Assembly (NCBI RefSeq): GCF_947497005.1
Contig: NZ_CANMFF010000006.1
Coordinates: 186,001 to 250,000 of the forward strand
Source of the DNA: an uncultured Ruegeria sp.
Lineage (GTDB): Bacteria; Pseudomonadota; Alphaproteobacteria; Rhodobacterales; Rhodobacteraceae
Direction of reading: 5' to 3'
Length of the DNA: 64,000 bases
Positions 44,509-53,883 of the stretch are shown piece by piece (the stretch's first letter is position 1; every line of letters begins with the position of its first letter). Both the position numbers and the translations under genes were made by a program. The notes under the pieces were generated by a model. That model was not told the DNA's origin, did no database searches, and worked only from the letters and a program-made list of their open reading frames with translations.

Positions 44509-45527
44509 GCCACGTCCCCGTCGCCGAACAGCACCTGTGCCACTGCTTTACGATCAATAGACCCGACGATCTGCCCGCTGCTGTCGGATACCGGGATGGG
44601 TGCGTCAGCGGCGATGATCCGTTCTGCAACGTCGGACACGCGGGTCGATTGTGCAATCGGGTCCTCTTCGCCCACTGCACCTGCCGTCATGACTCCGCCG
44701 ACAGTCAGAACTTTGGAGCGTGGGATATGCTTTGTAAATTCAGCGACGTAATCCGTGGCGGGATGCATCACAAGCTCTTCCGGCGTGGCGATCTGGATCA
44801 CCACGCCATCCTTCATGATGGCAATGCGGTCAGCCAATCGAACCGCTTCTTCAAAGTCGTGGGTGATGAAGACAATTGTCTTGTGCAGGCGTTCCTGCAG
44901 GCGCAGGAATTCATCCTGCATCTCGCGCCGGATCAAAGGATCGAGTGCTGAAAAAGGTTCATCCAGAAACCACAGGTCTGGTTCCGTCACAAGGGATCGG
45001 GCAATCCCGACACGCTGTTGCTGTCCACCCGAGAGTTCCCGCGGGTAATAATCTTCACGGCCTTTCAGGCCGACCAACTCTACCACTTCATGAGCCTTTG
45101 CATTAGCCTCAGCCTGGGGGGTGGCCTGAATAGTCAGCGGGAACATTACGTTCTGCAAAACAGTCAGATGCGGCAGCAACGCGAAATGCTGAAATACCAT
45201 CCCCATCTTGTGACGCCGGATTTCGATCAGCTCTTTATCACTGGCGGTCAAGAGGTCTGTATCGTCAAATAGAACCTCACCAGTGGTTGGTTCGATCAAC
45301 CGGGATAAACAACGCACCAAAGTGGATTTGCCAGACCCGGACAGGCCCATGATGACGAAAATCTCACCTTCAGCGATCTCGATATTGGCGTTGCGCACCG
45401 CGCCGATCACGCCTGCTTTGCGAATGTCATCTGCCGTGGGATTCGGGGTTGTCTTCAGTAGCCGTTCAGCGTTGGGGCCATAGAGCTTCCAGACGTTTCG
45501 GCACGACAATTTTGTCTTGGGGGGCAT
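44505..45527 (-). CDS. Betaine/TMAO-type ABC transporter ATPase (ProV-like)
   Basis: ATG 45527 gives 340 residues. It has Walker A GLSGSGKST, signature LSGGQQQR and Walker B LWFLDEPFSALDPL, with a partial CBS-like C-terminal region (VSDVAERIIAADAPIPVSDSSGQIVGSIDR), as in ProV/OpuAA ATPases. CBS domains in this family sense ionic strength or nucleotides. It lies 74 bases after the binding-protein gene and serves the permease at 42517. Confidence 0.9.
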   Translation of the reverse strand: MPPKTKLSCRNVWKLYGPNAERLLKTTPNPTADDIRKAGVIGAVRNANIEIAEGEIFVIMGLSGSGKSTLVRCLSRLIEPTTGEVLFDDTDLLTASDKELIEIRRHKMGMVFQHFALLPHLTVLQNVMFPLTIQATPQAEANAKAHEVVELVGLKGREDYYPRELSGGQQQRVGIARSLVTEPDLWFLDEPFSALDPLIRREMQDEFLRLQERLHKTIVFITHDFEEAVRLADRIAIMKDGVVIQIATPEELVMHPATDYVAEFTKHIPRSKVLTVGGVMTAGAVGEEDPIAQSTRVSDVAERIIAADAPIPVSDSSGQIVGSIDRKAVAQVLFGDGDVA

Positions 45528-45601
45528 CAGAGGGGTCCGGTCAATACGCAAAAAAGGCCAGAGCGTTCCGAGAGAGCGAGAGGCCCGCTCTGGCCAGTGG
45601 A

Positions 45602-46546
45602 TTATTTCGAGACCCAGCCAGACCAGCGGTCTTTGTTGGTCTCCATCCACTCTGCAACTACGCTGTCGATTTCCACGCCATCCAGATCGGCCTTACCGAC
45701 CATGGCGCTCATTTCATCATTATTGATGTTGTAGGCTTCAATGATGTCATAGGCGCCAGGCCATTTTTCTTGCAAGCCAGACCAGGCAGCTTTCCAGATC
45801 GGACCGCGCGGTTTGCCGCAATCATAAGCCATATCCGGGTTCACACCGACCGAAGGGTCGCTGTAGCATTCGGCTGAGAATGGCGGGAATTCGACAAATT
45901 CGCCATCGTATTTCGCTGGTGCCCAATGCGGGACATAAACCCACAGAACAATCGGGTCCTGACGCTGATAGGCGGATTCCAATTCGGCGAACAAGGCCGC
46001 ATCAGTGCCCGCGTGGACGACTTCGAAATCCAGCTCAAGCGCTTCGACACGCTCATCATCGAAGCCACCCCATGTCACCGGTCCACCGACATAACGCCCG
46101 TTCGGAGCGGTTTCAGCCGTCGCGAATTCCTCGGCGCATTCTTTCAAGGCTTCCCAATTCGGCAATCCCGGGCACCGTTCTTTCATGTAGCTTGGGTACC
46201 ACCACTCTTCGATCGCCATCAGGCCGGTCTCACCGACATTGACAACCTTGCCGGTGCCCGTTGCTTCGTCCAGCGCTTCGCGGCCGGTGGTTTCCCAGAT
46301 TTCCACTGCCAGATGCAGATCACCAGTTTTCAGGCCGGCAAATTGAGCAATGTAGTCCGCCTGAACGTATTCCACGTTGTATCCGGCTTCTTCCAGAATC
46401 GAGCCCATGATCTTGGTATTGATCAGCTGCCCCGACCAGTCGTGCAGCGTCAGTTTGATTGGGTCCGAAGATTCAGCGGCCCATGCAGTTGTTGCAGTTC
46501 CGGCAGCCATCAAAGCCAGCGCGGGAAGTCTCATTTTGCACTTCAT
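45602..46546 (-). CDS. Betaine/TMAO-type periplasmic binding protein (TmoX-like)
   Basis: The 314-residue protein has a Sec leader (residues 1-24, ending AWAA) and an OpuAC-type domain. Tryptophans at W37, W84, W115 and W116 (HDWSG, EIWETT, IEEWWYPSY) could form the aromatic cage that holds a methylated amine. The context of dimethylglycine dehydrogenase supports glycine betaine or TMAO; no TMAO monooxygenase or demethylase gene is in the window, so the ligand stays open. GGAGAAGG precedes the ATG. It is first gene of the minus-strand operon. Confidence 0.87.
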   Translation of the reverse strand: MKCKMRLPALALMAAGTATTAWAAESSDPIKLTLHDWSGQLINTKIMGSILEEAGYNVEYVQADYIAQFAGLKTGDLHLAVEIWETTGREALDEATGTGKVVNVGETGLMAIEEWWYPSYMKERCPGLPNWEALKECAEEFATAETAPNGRYVGGPVTWGGFDDERVEALELDFEVVHAGTDAALFAELESAYQRQDPIVLWVYVPHWAPAKYDGEFVEFPPFSAECYSDPSVGVNPDMAYDCGKPRGPIWKAAWSGLQEKWPGAYDIIEAYNINNDEMSAMVGKADLDGVEIDSVVAEWMETNKDRWSGWVSK

Positions 46547-46610
46547 AACACCTTCTCCCTGTCGTGATTTTTTTTGATGAATCGGTGGTATTGAATATAG
46601 ACGATCACAT

Positions 46611-46639
46611 CGTGGGGTTTTGTGTCAATAAAAACCACG
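46611..46639. promoter_or_regulatory. Inverted repeat in the divergent betaine-operon/DeoR promoter region
   Basis: CGTGG (46611-46615) and CCACG (46635-46639) plus inner TTTT/AAAA form an imperfect inverted repeat; a minus-strand TTGACA (46623-46628) lies in its centre. It could be the DeoR operator over the -35 of the binding-protein gene. No matching second copy is seen, so this is tentative. Confidence 0.35.
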
Positions 46640-46762
46640 TTAAGCCACAAATTTTCTTTTCTAACCTATAAATTAGCACGGCATATTTCGCCTAGCGTTG
46701 TTTTATGTGGGGATTGTGATATATCTAAACGTCCCTTAAGACGATGCCATCAGAGCGCGAAA

Positions 46763-47536
46763 ATGAACCTGCAAACCACCAATCAACGAGAAGAAGAAAT
46801 CCTGCGCGCATTGTTTCGCGCTGGCGGGACGTGCCGTGTGAGTGTTCTGGCAAATGACCTGGGCGTTAGCCTCGAAACCATTCGCCGAAACGTGCGCAAT
46901 CTGGAAGAGCGCGGTATTGTGCGCAAGGTTCACGGCGGGGTTCATCTGCTTGAAGACATTCTTGAGCCTTCTTTGCAAAACCGTCTGAACAAAGAGGTCG
47001 ATGCCAAGGAAAAACTGGCGAAAGCTGTTACTGAAATCATCAGCGATGGCGACTCGGTTTTCCTCGACATTGGCTCGACGACCGCTTACGTCGCGCGTGC
47101 TCTTTGCGACCACAAGGACTTGTTTGTGGTGACCAACTCGGTTTTTGTTGCTCAGAATTTAGCCTCTAGAAACAACAACAGAGTGTTCATGGCCGGCGGC
47201 GAGCTTCGCCCACATGATGGCGGCGCGTTTGGTGTCGAAGCTCAGGACCTCATCAAACGATTGAATGTCCGCTTCGCTGTCTTGTCAGTCGGTGCAGTCA
47301 ATGCTGAGCTTGGTTTTATGTTGCATGATCTGCAAGAGGCTAATCTGGCCCGTGTTGCCATTCAGAATGCACAAGTTCGCATCGTAGTGGCGGATGGTGA
47401 AAAGCTTGGAAAACGTGCGCCGGTGACACTTGAGCCTGCCAATAAAATCAATCTGTTCTTCACGGACACGCAACCGCCCGAGGATATCCGCCGGATGCTT
47501 TTGGCGAATGAAATCGACCTTGTGGTAGCGGACTAA
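46763..47536 (+). CDS. DeoR-family transcriptional regulator
   Basis: ATG 46763 gives 257 residues; the frame continues upstream to 46622 but lacks family sequence. The N-terminal DeoR helix-turn-helix (VSVLANDLGVSLETIRRNVRNLEERGIVRKVHGG) is followed by a sugar-isomerase-like effector domain (DGDSVFLDIGSTTAYVARAL, VADGEKLGKRA). It diverges from the betaine/TMAO operon and probably controls it. DeoR proteins usually sense phosphorylated ligands, which would fit the choline-kinase-like product as effector source; that is speculation. Confidence 0.87.
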   Translation: MNLQTTNQREEEILRALFRAGGTCRVSVLANDLGVSLETIRRNVRNLEERGIVRKVHGGVHLLEDILEPSLQNRLNKEVDAKEKLAKAVTEIISDGDSVFLDIGSTTAYVARALCDHKDLFVVTNSVFVAQNLASRNNNRVFMAGGELRPHDGGAFGVEAQDLIKRLNVRFAVLSVGAVNAELGFMLHDLQEANLARVAIQNAQVRIVVADGEKLGKRAPVTLEPANKINLFFTDTQPPEDIRRMLLANEIDLVVAD

Positions 47537-47540
47537 GCGT

Positions 47541-48296
47541 CTAGCGCTTTTGGGCAGTGACCCACACTGGGTGATAGGTCAGCGACACTCCGTAGGACGT
47601 TCCGAAATTCTGCACATAGTCGGCTTCGAACTGGGCTAGTGTTGACCGGGTCCATGACTTTTGCGCCCGACCATTTACCCCTGTTCTTCTCAAGTATTTC
47701 AAAACATCTCTGGGTGTGGCAAAAAAAGATTGCCTAATACTTTCGCCGACGGTCAGAACTTTAAACGGCCCATCAATGGCGGCTTTCAGGGCTTCAGGCG
47801 TGCAAAGGCCCGGTGCACGCGCTGTCGAGCCGATCTGTGTAAGCTCCTGGTATTGCCGGGGACCAAAACCGGAAATGGCCAACCACCCGCCAGTTTCAAG
47901 CGCGTCGGCCGCCTGGTGCAGCAAATGGGCCGGATCCTCCATCCACTGAATCATCGAGGCCGAAGCGACCAGATCTAGTCTTGCGGGCCACTCAACCAGA
48001 CGAACGTCTCCGGCGATGAACGCAGCCTTATCCGCATCTGCCGTCGCTTGAGCTTGCGGCGCGATATCGTTCAGATAGAGGTCGGGAAGGTCAAAGTTCT
48101 GCCGCAGCAACCGGGTCAGGTGGCCTGTGCCGCATCCCAGTTCAAACGTCGTGCCGAACCAGTCCGGCGCCCCTGCGCGACGCAGCTCGGAGATCAGTTT
48201 GCGCGCAACCCATGCCTGCTGGCTGGCCGTGTCGTTGTATGTCTGAAAGCTTCGGCTGAAGCTCCGTTGCACTTTGTCCGCCAATTGTGCCGTCAT
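47541..48296 (-). CDS. bioC: Malonyl-ACP O-methyltransferase
   Basis: The 251-residue SAM-dependent methyltransferase has motif I FELGCGTGHLTRLL and SASMIQWMEDP, typical of BioC. It methylates malonyl-ACP to prime pimeloyl-ACP synthesis. ATG 48296 overlaps the bioG stop (ATGA), with AGGAG before it. It is the last gene of bioBFDAGC and converges with the DeoR gene, whose stop is only five bases away. Confidence 0.87.
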   Translation of the reverse strand: MTAQLADKVQRSFSRSFQTYNDTASQQAWVARKLISELRRAGAPDWFGTTFELGCGTGHLTRLLRQNFDLPDLYLNDIAPQAQATADADKAAFIAGDVRLVEWPARLDLVASASMIQWMEDPAHLLHQAADALETGGWLAISGFGPRQYQELTQIGSTARAPGLCTPEALKAAIDGPFKVLTVGESIRQSFFATPRDVLKYLRRTGVNGRAQKSWTRSTLAQFEADYVQNFGTSYGVSLTYHPVWVTAQKR

Positions 48297-48913
48297 GACA
48301 ACCACTCCTCCCAGCTTTGGCCAGGTCGAAAAGGCACATGGGGTCCGGCAACGCGTTTAATCATATCCGAAGCCGAGGCCCAGGCGGCCTCTTGCGACTT
48401 TGTTGGAATGACCCGGTCACGCGCGGGTATCCACACCCGGTCAAAACCGGGATCAGGGGCCGAACCGCGTTGTATTACGGCGTGCAGTTCTTTCTGTGCA
48501 TGTTGAATGTCCAACCCGGGGAATTCTGCGGACAGTCCAGCGCGTCGGCAAAACTTGGCGAAATTGACCGATGACAGCTGATCCGCTGTCGCCCGGATCA
48601 TTTCCGGCGCAATGCCCCGTTCTGTACAAGCCGGGTGCAGGGTGCCGCTGACGGCAACCAACCGGTCCGGGCGAAACTTTGTGTGCGTCAACCAGTGCGC
48701 CGCCGAGGCAACCCCGAAAGAAAAGGCAAGCAGGTCGATACGATCAAATTGGTCCAGGTCGGGTAAAGGACCGTCAAGGCTGGTGTAGTTTTCTACCAGC
48801 AGAACGTTCCCGCCCCCCGTAAGGCCATGAAACGGAGCAGCGCCCAAAGCCCAGCCGCCGAACACGAGGGTCAGGGTGCTTTCGTCCGATTGCGCCAGCC
48901 ATCGGCTTATCAT
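48293..48913 (-). CDS. bioG: Pimeloyl-ACP methyl ester esterase, BioG type
   Basis: The 206-residue alpha/beta hydrolase-like protein of the DUF452/BioG family has the nucleophile motif AFSFG near residue 73, a candidate Asp in IPARDRVIPT and a candidate His in AGPHVPF. It should release the methyl ester and end pimeloyl-ACP chain growth, the job of BioH in E. coli. ATG 48913 overlaps the bioA stop; the frame upstream lies inside bioA. Confidence 0.85.
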   Translation of the reverse strand: MISRWLAQSDESTLTLVFGGWALGAAPFHGLTGGGNVLLVENYTSLDGPLPDLDQFDRIDLLAFSFGVASAAHWLTHTKFRPDRLVAVSGTLHPACTERGIAPEMIRATADQLSSVNFAKFCRRAGLSAEFPGLDIQHAQKELHAVIQRGSAPDPGFDRVWIPARDRVIPTKSQEAAWASASDMIKRVAGPHVPFRPGQSWEEWLS

Positions 48914-50196
48914 TGCTGCCCTCCTGCCAGGGCCACCATAGCCGCAGTCACGCGGCTCAACTCCTCGGGTGAAATGACATAGGGCGGCATACAGTAGATG
49001 TTGCGAGCAAACGGGCGTAGCCAAACACCGGATTCTGCGGACAATCGATGTGCAATCGCGGGGTCGACCCGGTCGCGCATTTCGATGACACCAATCGCGC
49101 CAAGCACGCGCACCTCTGCAACACTGGGCAGGATGCGGGCCGGGGCCAGCTCGGTCTCCATTTGCTGTGCGATACTAGCCACTTCCTGCCGCCAGTTCCG
49201 TTGTTGCAGCTGGCTCAGGCTGGCCACACCTGCCGAACAAGCCAGCGGATTGGCCATATAGGTTGGCCCGTGCATCAAAACACCAGCCTCACTTTCACCG
49301 ATCCCACGCGCGACGGCTTCAGTCGCGACAGTCGCTGCAAGAGTGATATGCCCACCAGTCAACGCCTTGCCAAGGCACAGGATGTCAGGAACAACCCGGG
49401 CGTGATCCATCGCGAACATCTCGCCACTGCGCCCGAAGCCGGTAGCGATCTCGTCAAAAATCAGCAAAGCATCATGGGCGTCGCACAAGGCGCGCGCGCC
49501 GCGCAGCCAGGCCGGATGATAGAAATACATCCCACCAGCGCCTTGCACCACAGGCTCAAGGATCACAGCGGCGATCTTATCGCCTTTGCCGTCCAATAGG
49601 GCTGCCAGTGCCTCCAGTCCGTTTTCGGCAGGATCGTCAGGCCATTCCTGACCGAACTGGATGTGAGGGCGCGGCAGGAAATGCTGGATCGACAATGCAC
49701 CGCGAAATAGCCCGTGCATCCCGTTGACGGGATCGCACACGCTCATCGCTTTCCACGTGTCGCCGTGATAGCCGCCGCGGATCGTTGCAAACTCGGACCG
49801 TTCGCTGTAGCCTTTGGCGATCTGATACTGGACCGCCATTTTCAACGCGACCTCGATAGCGACCGAGCCGCTGTCACTGTAAAAGATGCGGTCCAGCCCA
49901 TCGGGCAAAAGGCTGATCAGACTGCGGCCAAGTTCCACTGCGGGCTTATGGGTCAATCCGCCGAACATCACATGTGGCAGTGTCCCCAATTGCCTTTGCA
50001 TGGCTTCGATGATGGCCGGGTGCCGATGGCCGTGCACTGTACACCACCATGATGACATCGCGTCGATCATCTTGACGCCGTCATCACGGGTTAACCAGAC
50101 ACCCTCTGCCCCGGTTATCAGATGCATCGGGCCGGGTTCCAGCACATGCGTATAGGGGTGCCATAAATGGCGGGCGTCGAACTCCAGCGGGGTCAC
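48910..50196 (-). CDS. bioA: Adenosylmethionine-8-amino-7-oxononanoate aminotransferase
   Basis: The 428-residue PLP enzyme begins with GTG 50196, whose GTGA overlaps the bioD stop; the family N-terminus ([18 protein letters not shown]) follows directly. [26 protein letters not shown] and the PLP lysine in [11 protein letters not shown] are visible. It transaminates KAPA to DAPA using S-adenosylmethionine. The frame upstream of 50196 is a shadow in bioD. Confidence 0.93.
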   Translation of the reverse strand: MTPLEFDARHLWHPYTHVLEPGPMHLITGAEGVWLTRDDGVKMIDAMSSWWCTVHGHRHPAIIEAMQRQLGTLPHVMFGGLTHKPAVELGRSLISLLPDGLDRIFYSDSGSVAIEVALKMAVQYQIAKGYSERSEFATIRGGYHGDTWKAMSVCDPVNGMHGLFRGALSIQHFLPRPHIQFGQEWPDDPAENGLEALAALLDGKGDKIAAVILEPVVQGAGGMYFYHPAWLRGARALCDAHDALLIFDEIATGFGRSGEMFAMDHARVVPDILCLGKALTGGHITLAATVATEAVARGIGESEAGVLMHGPTYMANPLACSAGVASLSQLQQRNWRQEVASIAQQMETELAPARILPSVAEVRVLGAIGVIEMRDRVDPAIAHRLSAESGVWLRPFARNIYCMPPYVISPEELSRVTAAMVALAGGQQ

Positions 50197-50813
50197 AGGA
50201 ACCTCCGAATGGTGGCCACATCGATGGCTGAGAACGCATCGGTCAGGGTTTGCTGCGTCAGGTCGCTTAAATATGGTAGGCGCCCGAGGTGCCGAACCTT
50301 GCTCATCTCGACAATGGTTTGTTCCACATCCGGCTCTGGGTCGCCCACAAAGGCAACACCAACGAGCTCGCACCCTGCGTTCCGAAGCGCCATCAGAGAT
50401 AACGTGGTATGGTTGATTGTTCCCAGCGCTGTGCGTGCGACCAGAACGACCGGAGCCCGCCACTGGGCAATCAGATCCAAATAATAGGACTTGCGGTTCA
50501 GCGGCACCATCAGGCCCCCTGCCCCTTCAATGACCAGCGGTCCGTCTACCTGCGGCAAAGCAAGGCGCGACAGATCAATCTCAACACCCATATCTTCTGC
50601 AGAAAGATGCGGTGAGGCCGGCATGTTCAAACGATACCCTTCGGGCAGCACGTCCGCACCGGACAAGGTGAGGACGGTTTCGGTGTCTGTTGCATCTTCC
50701 AGACCCGACTGAACCGGCTTCCAATAACAAGCGTTCAACGCAGCCGTAAGACCTGCTGAGAACACGGTTTTTCCGACGCCCGTGTCGGTTCCGACAACGA
50801 TCAGCGCGCTCAT
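50193..50813 (-). CDS. bioD: Dethiobiotin synthetase
   Basis: A 206-residue ATP-dependent enzyme with Walker [11 protein letters not shown] at residues 8-17, KPVQSG, and [12 protein letters not shown]. It closes the ureido ring of dethiobiotin. It overlaps bioF at its start and bioA at its end by four bases each. Confidence 0.93.
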   Translation of the reverse strand: MSALIVVGTDTGVGKTVFSAGLTAALNACYWKPVQSGLEDATDTETVLTLSGADVLPEGYRLNMPASPHLSAEDMGVEIDLSRLALPQVDGPLVIEGAGGLMVPLNRKSYYLDLIAQWRAPVVLVARTALGTINHTTLSLMALRNAGCELVGVAFVGDPEPDVEQTIVEMSKVRHLGRLPYLSDLTQQTLTDAFSAIDVATIRRFL

Positions 50814-51943
50814 GCGGCCTCCGATTGATGACTGGCGATGGTTGAAAACAGCGCCGAGATGTCCTCGAGGGTGACATTTCCGGTGATCGAGACGCGCAAC
50901 CTGGACGTTCCTTTGGGAACGGTGGGCGGCCGGATGCCCCGAATGTCATACCCCTGTTGTTGTAAAGCCTCAGCCATCGCCATCGTGCGGGCCTCATCCC
51001 CTAGAATGGCAGGAATGATTTGGCTGTTCAGGGCTATGTCAGGCAATCCCGCTTGCCGCGCCATATTATGAGCATGTCGCAGGCGTTTGTGTGCGGCAGC
51101 GACCAGTTTGTTATTTCCAGCCAATTCACGCAGGGCAGCCCGCACCAGAGCAGCATTCAGAGGGGACGGCGCGGTTGCGAAGATAAAAGGGCGCGCGCGG
51201 TTGATCAGGGTGTCGATCATCACCCGCGGGCCACAGATCAGTCCGCCAGCGACACCGAGCCCTTTTCCGCAAGTGTGCAGGGTCAGAAGGTCTGCGTTCA
51301 GATCATGCGCCAGGCCTTTGCCATCTGCCCCAAAAACGCCTGTAGCATGCGCCTCGTCCACGACAAGAACGGCTTCGAACTCACACGCCAAGGAAGACAG
51401 GTCCTCCAGCGGAGCCAGATCGCCTTCCATGGAATAGACGCTTTCAACGGCGATCCAGACTTGGCCCAATCCACCATTTGACCGCCACTCGCTCAGTACC
51501 TTACGCGCATCCCCGACGTCGTTGTGGCGAAAGGCGCGCAGATCCGCACGGCTGGCACGCATCCCTTCGTGGGCGCTGGCGTGAACCAGCGCGTCATACA
51601 AAACCAGATCTCCGGCAGCTGGCAGGGTGGAAAAGATCGCCTGATTGGCCTGAAATCCTCCGCCCATAAACAACGCGGTCTCGGCCCCGAAGAACGCTGC
51701 AGCTTCATGTTCCAGCGCGTCATGTTCAGGATGATTTCCTCGCAGCAGACGCGAGCCGCCCGAGCCGACCGGAACACCCCTGGCCAGTGCCGCCTGCGCG
51801 GCTTTTTGCAACAGGGTCGATCCGGCCAAGCCCAAGTAGTCGTTCGACGCGAAATCCAACCCGCGCGCTGGGATTAAAGCCCGACGGCGGTGCCGGGCTT
51901 CAAGCGCATCAAGCATGGAGTCCAGTCGATCGACTGCTTTCAT
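50810..51943 (-). CDS. bioF: 8-amino-7-oxononanoate synthase
   Basis: A 377-residue PLP-dependent alpha-oxoamine synthase. [39 protein letters not shown] and the lysine motif [11 protein letters not shown] are all present. It condenses pimeloyl-ACP with alanine. It overlaps bioB and bioD by four bases each in the tight bio operon. Confidence 0.94.
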   Translation of the reverse strand: MKAVDRLDSMLDALEARHRRRALIPARGLDFASNDYLGLAGSTLLQKAAQAALARGVPVGSGGSRLLRGNHPEHDALEHEAAAFFGAETALFMGGGFQANQAIFSTLPAAGDLVLYDALVHASAHEGMRASRADLRAFRHNDVGDARKVLSEWRSNGGLGQVWIAVESVYSMEGDLAPLEDLSSLACEFEAVLVVDEAHATGVFGADGKGLAHDLNADLLTLHTCGKGLGVAGGLICGPRVMIDTLINRARPFIFATAPSPLNAALVRAALRELAGNNKLVAAAHKRLRHAHNMARQAGLPDIALNSQIIPAILGDEARTMAMAEALQQQGYDIRGIRPPTVPKGTSRLRVSITGNVTLEDISALFSTIASHQSEAA

Positions 51944-52920
51944 TCGGCAGCTTCCGTGTGCTTATGCTCTGCAGCCGTTTCAGCCTGAAGACCAAGTTTC
52001 GAAAAAAGGATCGAGTCGGTGTCTTCCTCGGGGTTTTCTGCCGTCAGAAGAGTTTCGCCGACAAAGATCGAATTCGCGCCGGCGAAGAAGCACATCGCCT
52101 GCATTTCATCACTCATGTCACTGCGCCCAGCGGAAAGCCGAACGTAGGATTTGGGCATCAGAATGCGGGCAGTGGCTATGATCCGTACAAAATCGATTGG
52201 ATCGATTGGTTCTGCATCGGCCAACGGTGTGTCAGCTTGCGGCATCAGCATGTTGATCGGCACCGAATCCGGAGGCGGTGTCATGTTTGCCAAAGTCAGC
52301 AGCATATCGATGCGGTCGCCGGTATGTTCACCCATACCCAAAATACCACCCGAACAAACCTTAATTCCGGCTTCCTGAACCCGGTTCATCGTGTCGATCC
52401 GGTCCGAGAACGTTCGGGTGGTGATCACCTCAGAATAATAGCGTTCAGACGTGTCGATATTGTGGTTGTAGTAGTCCAGCCCGGCATCGCGCAGCTGAAC
52501 GACCTGAGTGTCATCCAACATACCCAGCGTCATGCAGGTTTCCATGCCCATTGCCCTGACGCCTTCTACCATGGCAACAAGAGCAGGCATATCGCGTGGC
52601 TTGGGCTCTCGCCAGGCAGCTCCCATGCAGAATCGGGTCGCGCCGCCGTCGCGAGCCTTCTTGGCCTCGGTCAGTACGCGCTGAACCTCGATCAGTTTCG
52701 ACGCGGACAGGGTCGATCCATTGCGGGCCGATTGCGAGCAATAGGCGCAGTCCTCGGCACAACCGCCGGTTTTGATCGACAGCAATTTCGAGGTCTGGAT
52801 CTTGTTCGGATCAAAGTTCTCTCGGTGCACGGTCTGCGCCCGGAACAGAAGGTCCATCAACGGGAGGTCATGAACAGCTTGCGCAGACTTTCGGGTCCAG
52901 CCGGAATGAGGGATGATCAT
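51940..52920 (-). CDS. bioB: Biotin synthase
   Basis: The 326-residue radical-SAM enzyme has the CxxxCxxC cluster motif CAEDCAYC at about residue 54 and [17 protein letters not shown] and RLSAGRSDM further on. It inserts sulphur into dethiobiotin. The N-terminus aligns well with known BioB starts, supporting ATG 52920. A BioR-like box ends one base before this ATG. First gene of bioBFDAGC. Confidence 0.95.
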   Translation of the reverse strand: MIIPHSGWTRKSAQAVHDLPLMDLLFRAQTVHRENFDPNKIQTSKLLSIKTGGCAEDCAYCSQSARNGSTLSASKLIEVQRVLTEAKKARDGGATRFCMGAAWREPKPRDMPALVAMVEGVRAMGMETCMTLGMLDDTQVVQLRDAGLDYYNHNIDTSERYYSEVITTRTFSDRIDTMNRVQEAGIKVCSGGILGMGEHTGDRIDMLLTLANMTPPPDSVPINMLMPQADTPLADAEPIDPIDFVRIIATARILMPKSYVRLSAGRSDMSDEMQAMCFFAGANSIFVGETLLTAENPEEDTDSILFSKLGLQAETAAEHKHTEAAE

Positions 52921-52921
52921 T

Positions 52922-52931
52922 TTATCTATAA
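52922..52931. promoter_or_regulatory. BioR box next to the bioB start codon
   Basis: TTATCTATAA fits the BioR consensus TTATMKATAA described for alphaproteobacterial biotin regulons. It lies between the AGGAAG (52934-52939) and the bioB ATG, unusually close to the coding region. Confidence 0.85.
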
Positions 52932-52937
52932 AACTTC

Positions 52938-52958
52938 CTGCAGCTTGCGTTGCTGCAG
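52938..52958 (-). other. Hairpin in the bioB leader
   Basis: CTGCAGC and GCTGCAG form a perfect 7-bp stem around a 7-base loop, lying between the two BioR boxes and reaching the AGGAAG ribosome-binding sequence. It could modulate bioB translation. Confidence 0.5.
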
Positions 52959-52963
52959 ATTTA

Positions 52964-52973
52964 TTATCGATAA
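52964..52973. promoter_or_regulatory. Second BioR box upstream of bioB
   Basis: TTATCGATAA fits TTATMKATAA exactly. Its centre is 42 bases from that of the first box, about four helical turns, so two repressor dimers would bind the same DNA face. Confidence 0.83.
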
Positions 52974-53034
52974 AAGATCATTTCGCAACCGTGTTGGCGC
53001 AATCGATCTCAAATCAAGCGGAAATGCCGCGCCT

Positions 53035-53883
53035 TCAGAAATCGAGGCCCAAATCAACTGTGCGTGCAGAATGCGTCAACGCGCCGGACGAGATATAATC
53101 CACACCGGTTGCGGCGATTGAAGCGACCCGGTCAAGTGTAACGTTGCCGCTGGCTTCGATCTTCATCCGCCCATTTACCATGGCGACAGCCTCACGGAGC
53201 ATGTCGTTATTCATGTTGTCCAACAGCACAACAGACGCACCGCCAACCTTCAGCACTTCGGCCAGTTGGTCCAGATCGTCCACTTCGATTTCCACGGCCA
53301 TCATATGGCTGGCATGGGCCTTGGCCGCTTCCAGAACCTGACCAATTCCACCCGCCGCAGCGATGTGGTTGTCTTTGATCAGAATCGCATCGGACAATGA
53401 ATAACGGTGGTTGAAACCGCCACCGTGCAACACAGCCTGCTTTTCCACGATGCGAAGGCCTGGGGTTGTTTTACGTGTGCAGGTTATCCGAGCCCGCAAA
53501 CCCTCGGTCTGCTTCGCAAATGCAGCTGTCTTGGTGGCAATGCCAGTCAGGCGGCCTGCAAAATTGAGAGCAACCCGTTCACCAGACAAAATTGAGGCGG
53601 CGGATCCCTTGATGGTCATCAACGTGTCGCCACGTTGACAATGCGCACCATCCTTGGCTCGCACGTCGATCTCAAGCGAAGGGTCCACAAGTCGGAATGC
53701 GATTGTCGCCACCTGAATCCCGGAAACCACCGCGTCTTCGCGCGCGTTCAGCCGGGCTATGTAGGTCGTGCCATGCGGGATCACGGCACGGGTAGTCACG
53801 TCACCATAAGTTCCCAGGTCCTCCATCAACGCAGCGCGGACCACAGGCTCGAGGATCAGATCAGGCAGGGTCGCAAAATTCAT
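53035..53883 (-). CDS. nadC: Quinolinate phosphoribosyltransferase
   Basis: A 282-residue enzyme with EDLGTYGDVTT at the N-terminus, CTRKTTPGLRIVEKQAVLHGGGFNHRYSLSDAILIKDNH in the middle (written here as CTRKTTPG, KQAVLHGGG and LIKDNH) and EASGNV near the end. It makes nicotinate mononucleotide from quinolinate and PRPP. Its ATG overlaps the nadB stop. It ends 114 bases upstream of bioB, whose BioR boxes lie in that gap. Confidence 0.94.
   Translation of the reverse strand: MNFATLPDLILEPVVRAALMEDLGTYGDVTTRAVIPHGTTYIARLNAREDAVVSGIQVATIAFRLVDPSLEIDVRAKDGAHCQRGDTLMTIKGSAASILSGERVALNFAGRLTGIATKTAAFAKQTEGLRARITCTRKTTPGLRIVEKQAVLHGGGFNHRYSLSDAILIKDNHIAAAGGIGQVLEAAKAHASHMMAVEIEVDDLDQLAEVLKVGGASVVLLDNMNNDMLREAVAMVNGRMKIEASGNVTLDRVASIAATGVDYISSGALTHSARTVDLGLDF

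Noticed and set aside
51787..53121. Plus-strand frame of 444 codons across bioF and bioB
   Set aside because: It covers two well-supported genes and the BioR boxes on the other strand; no domain seen.
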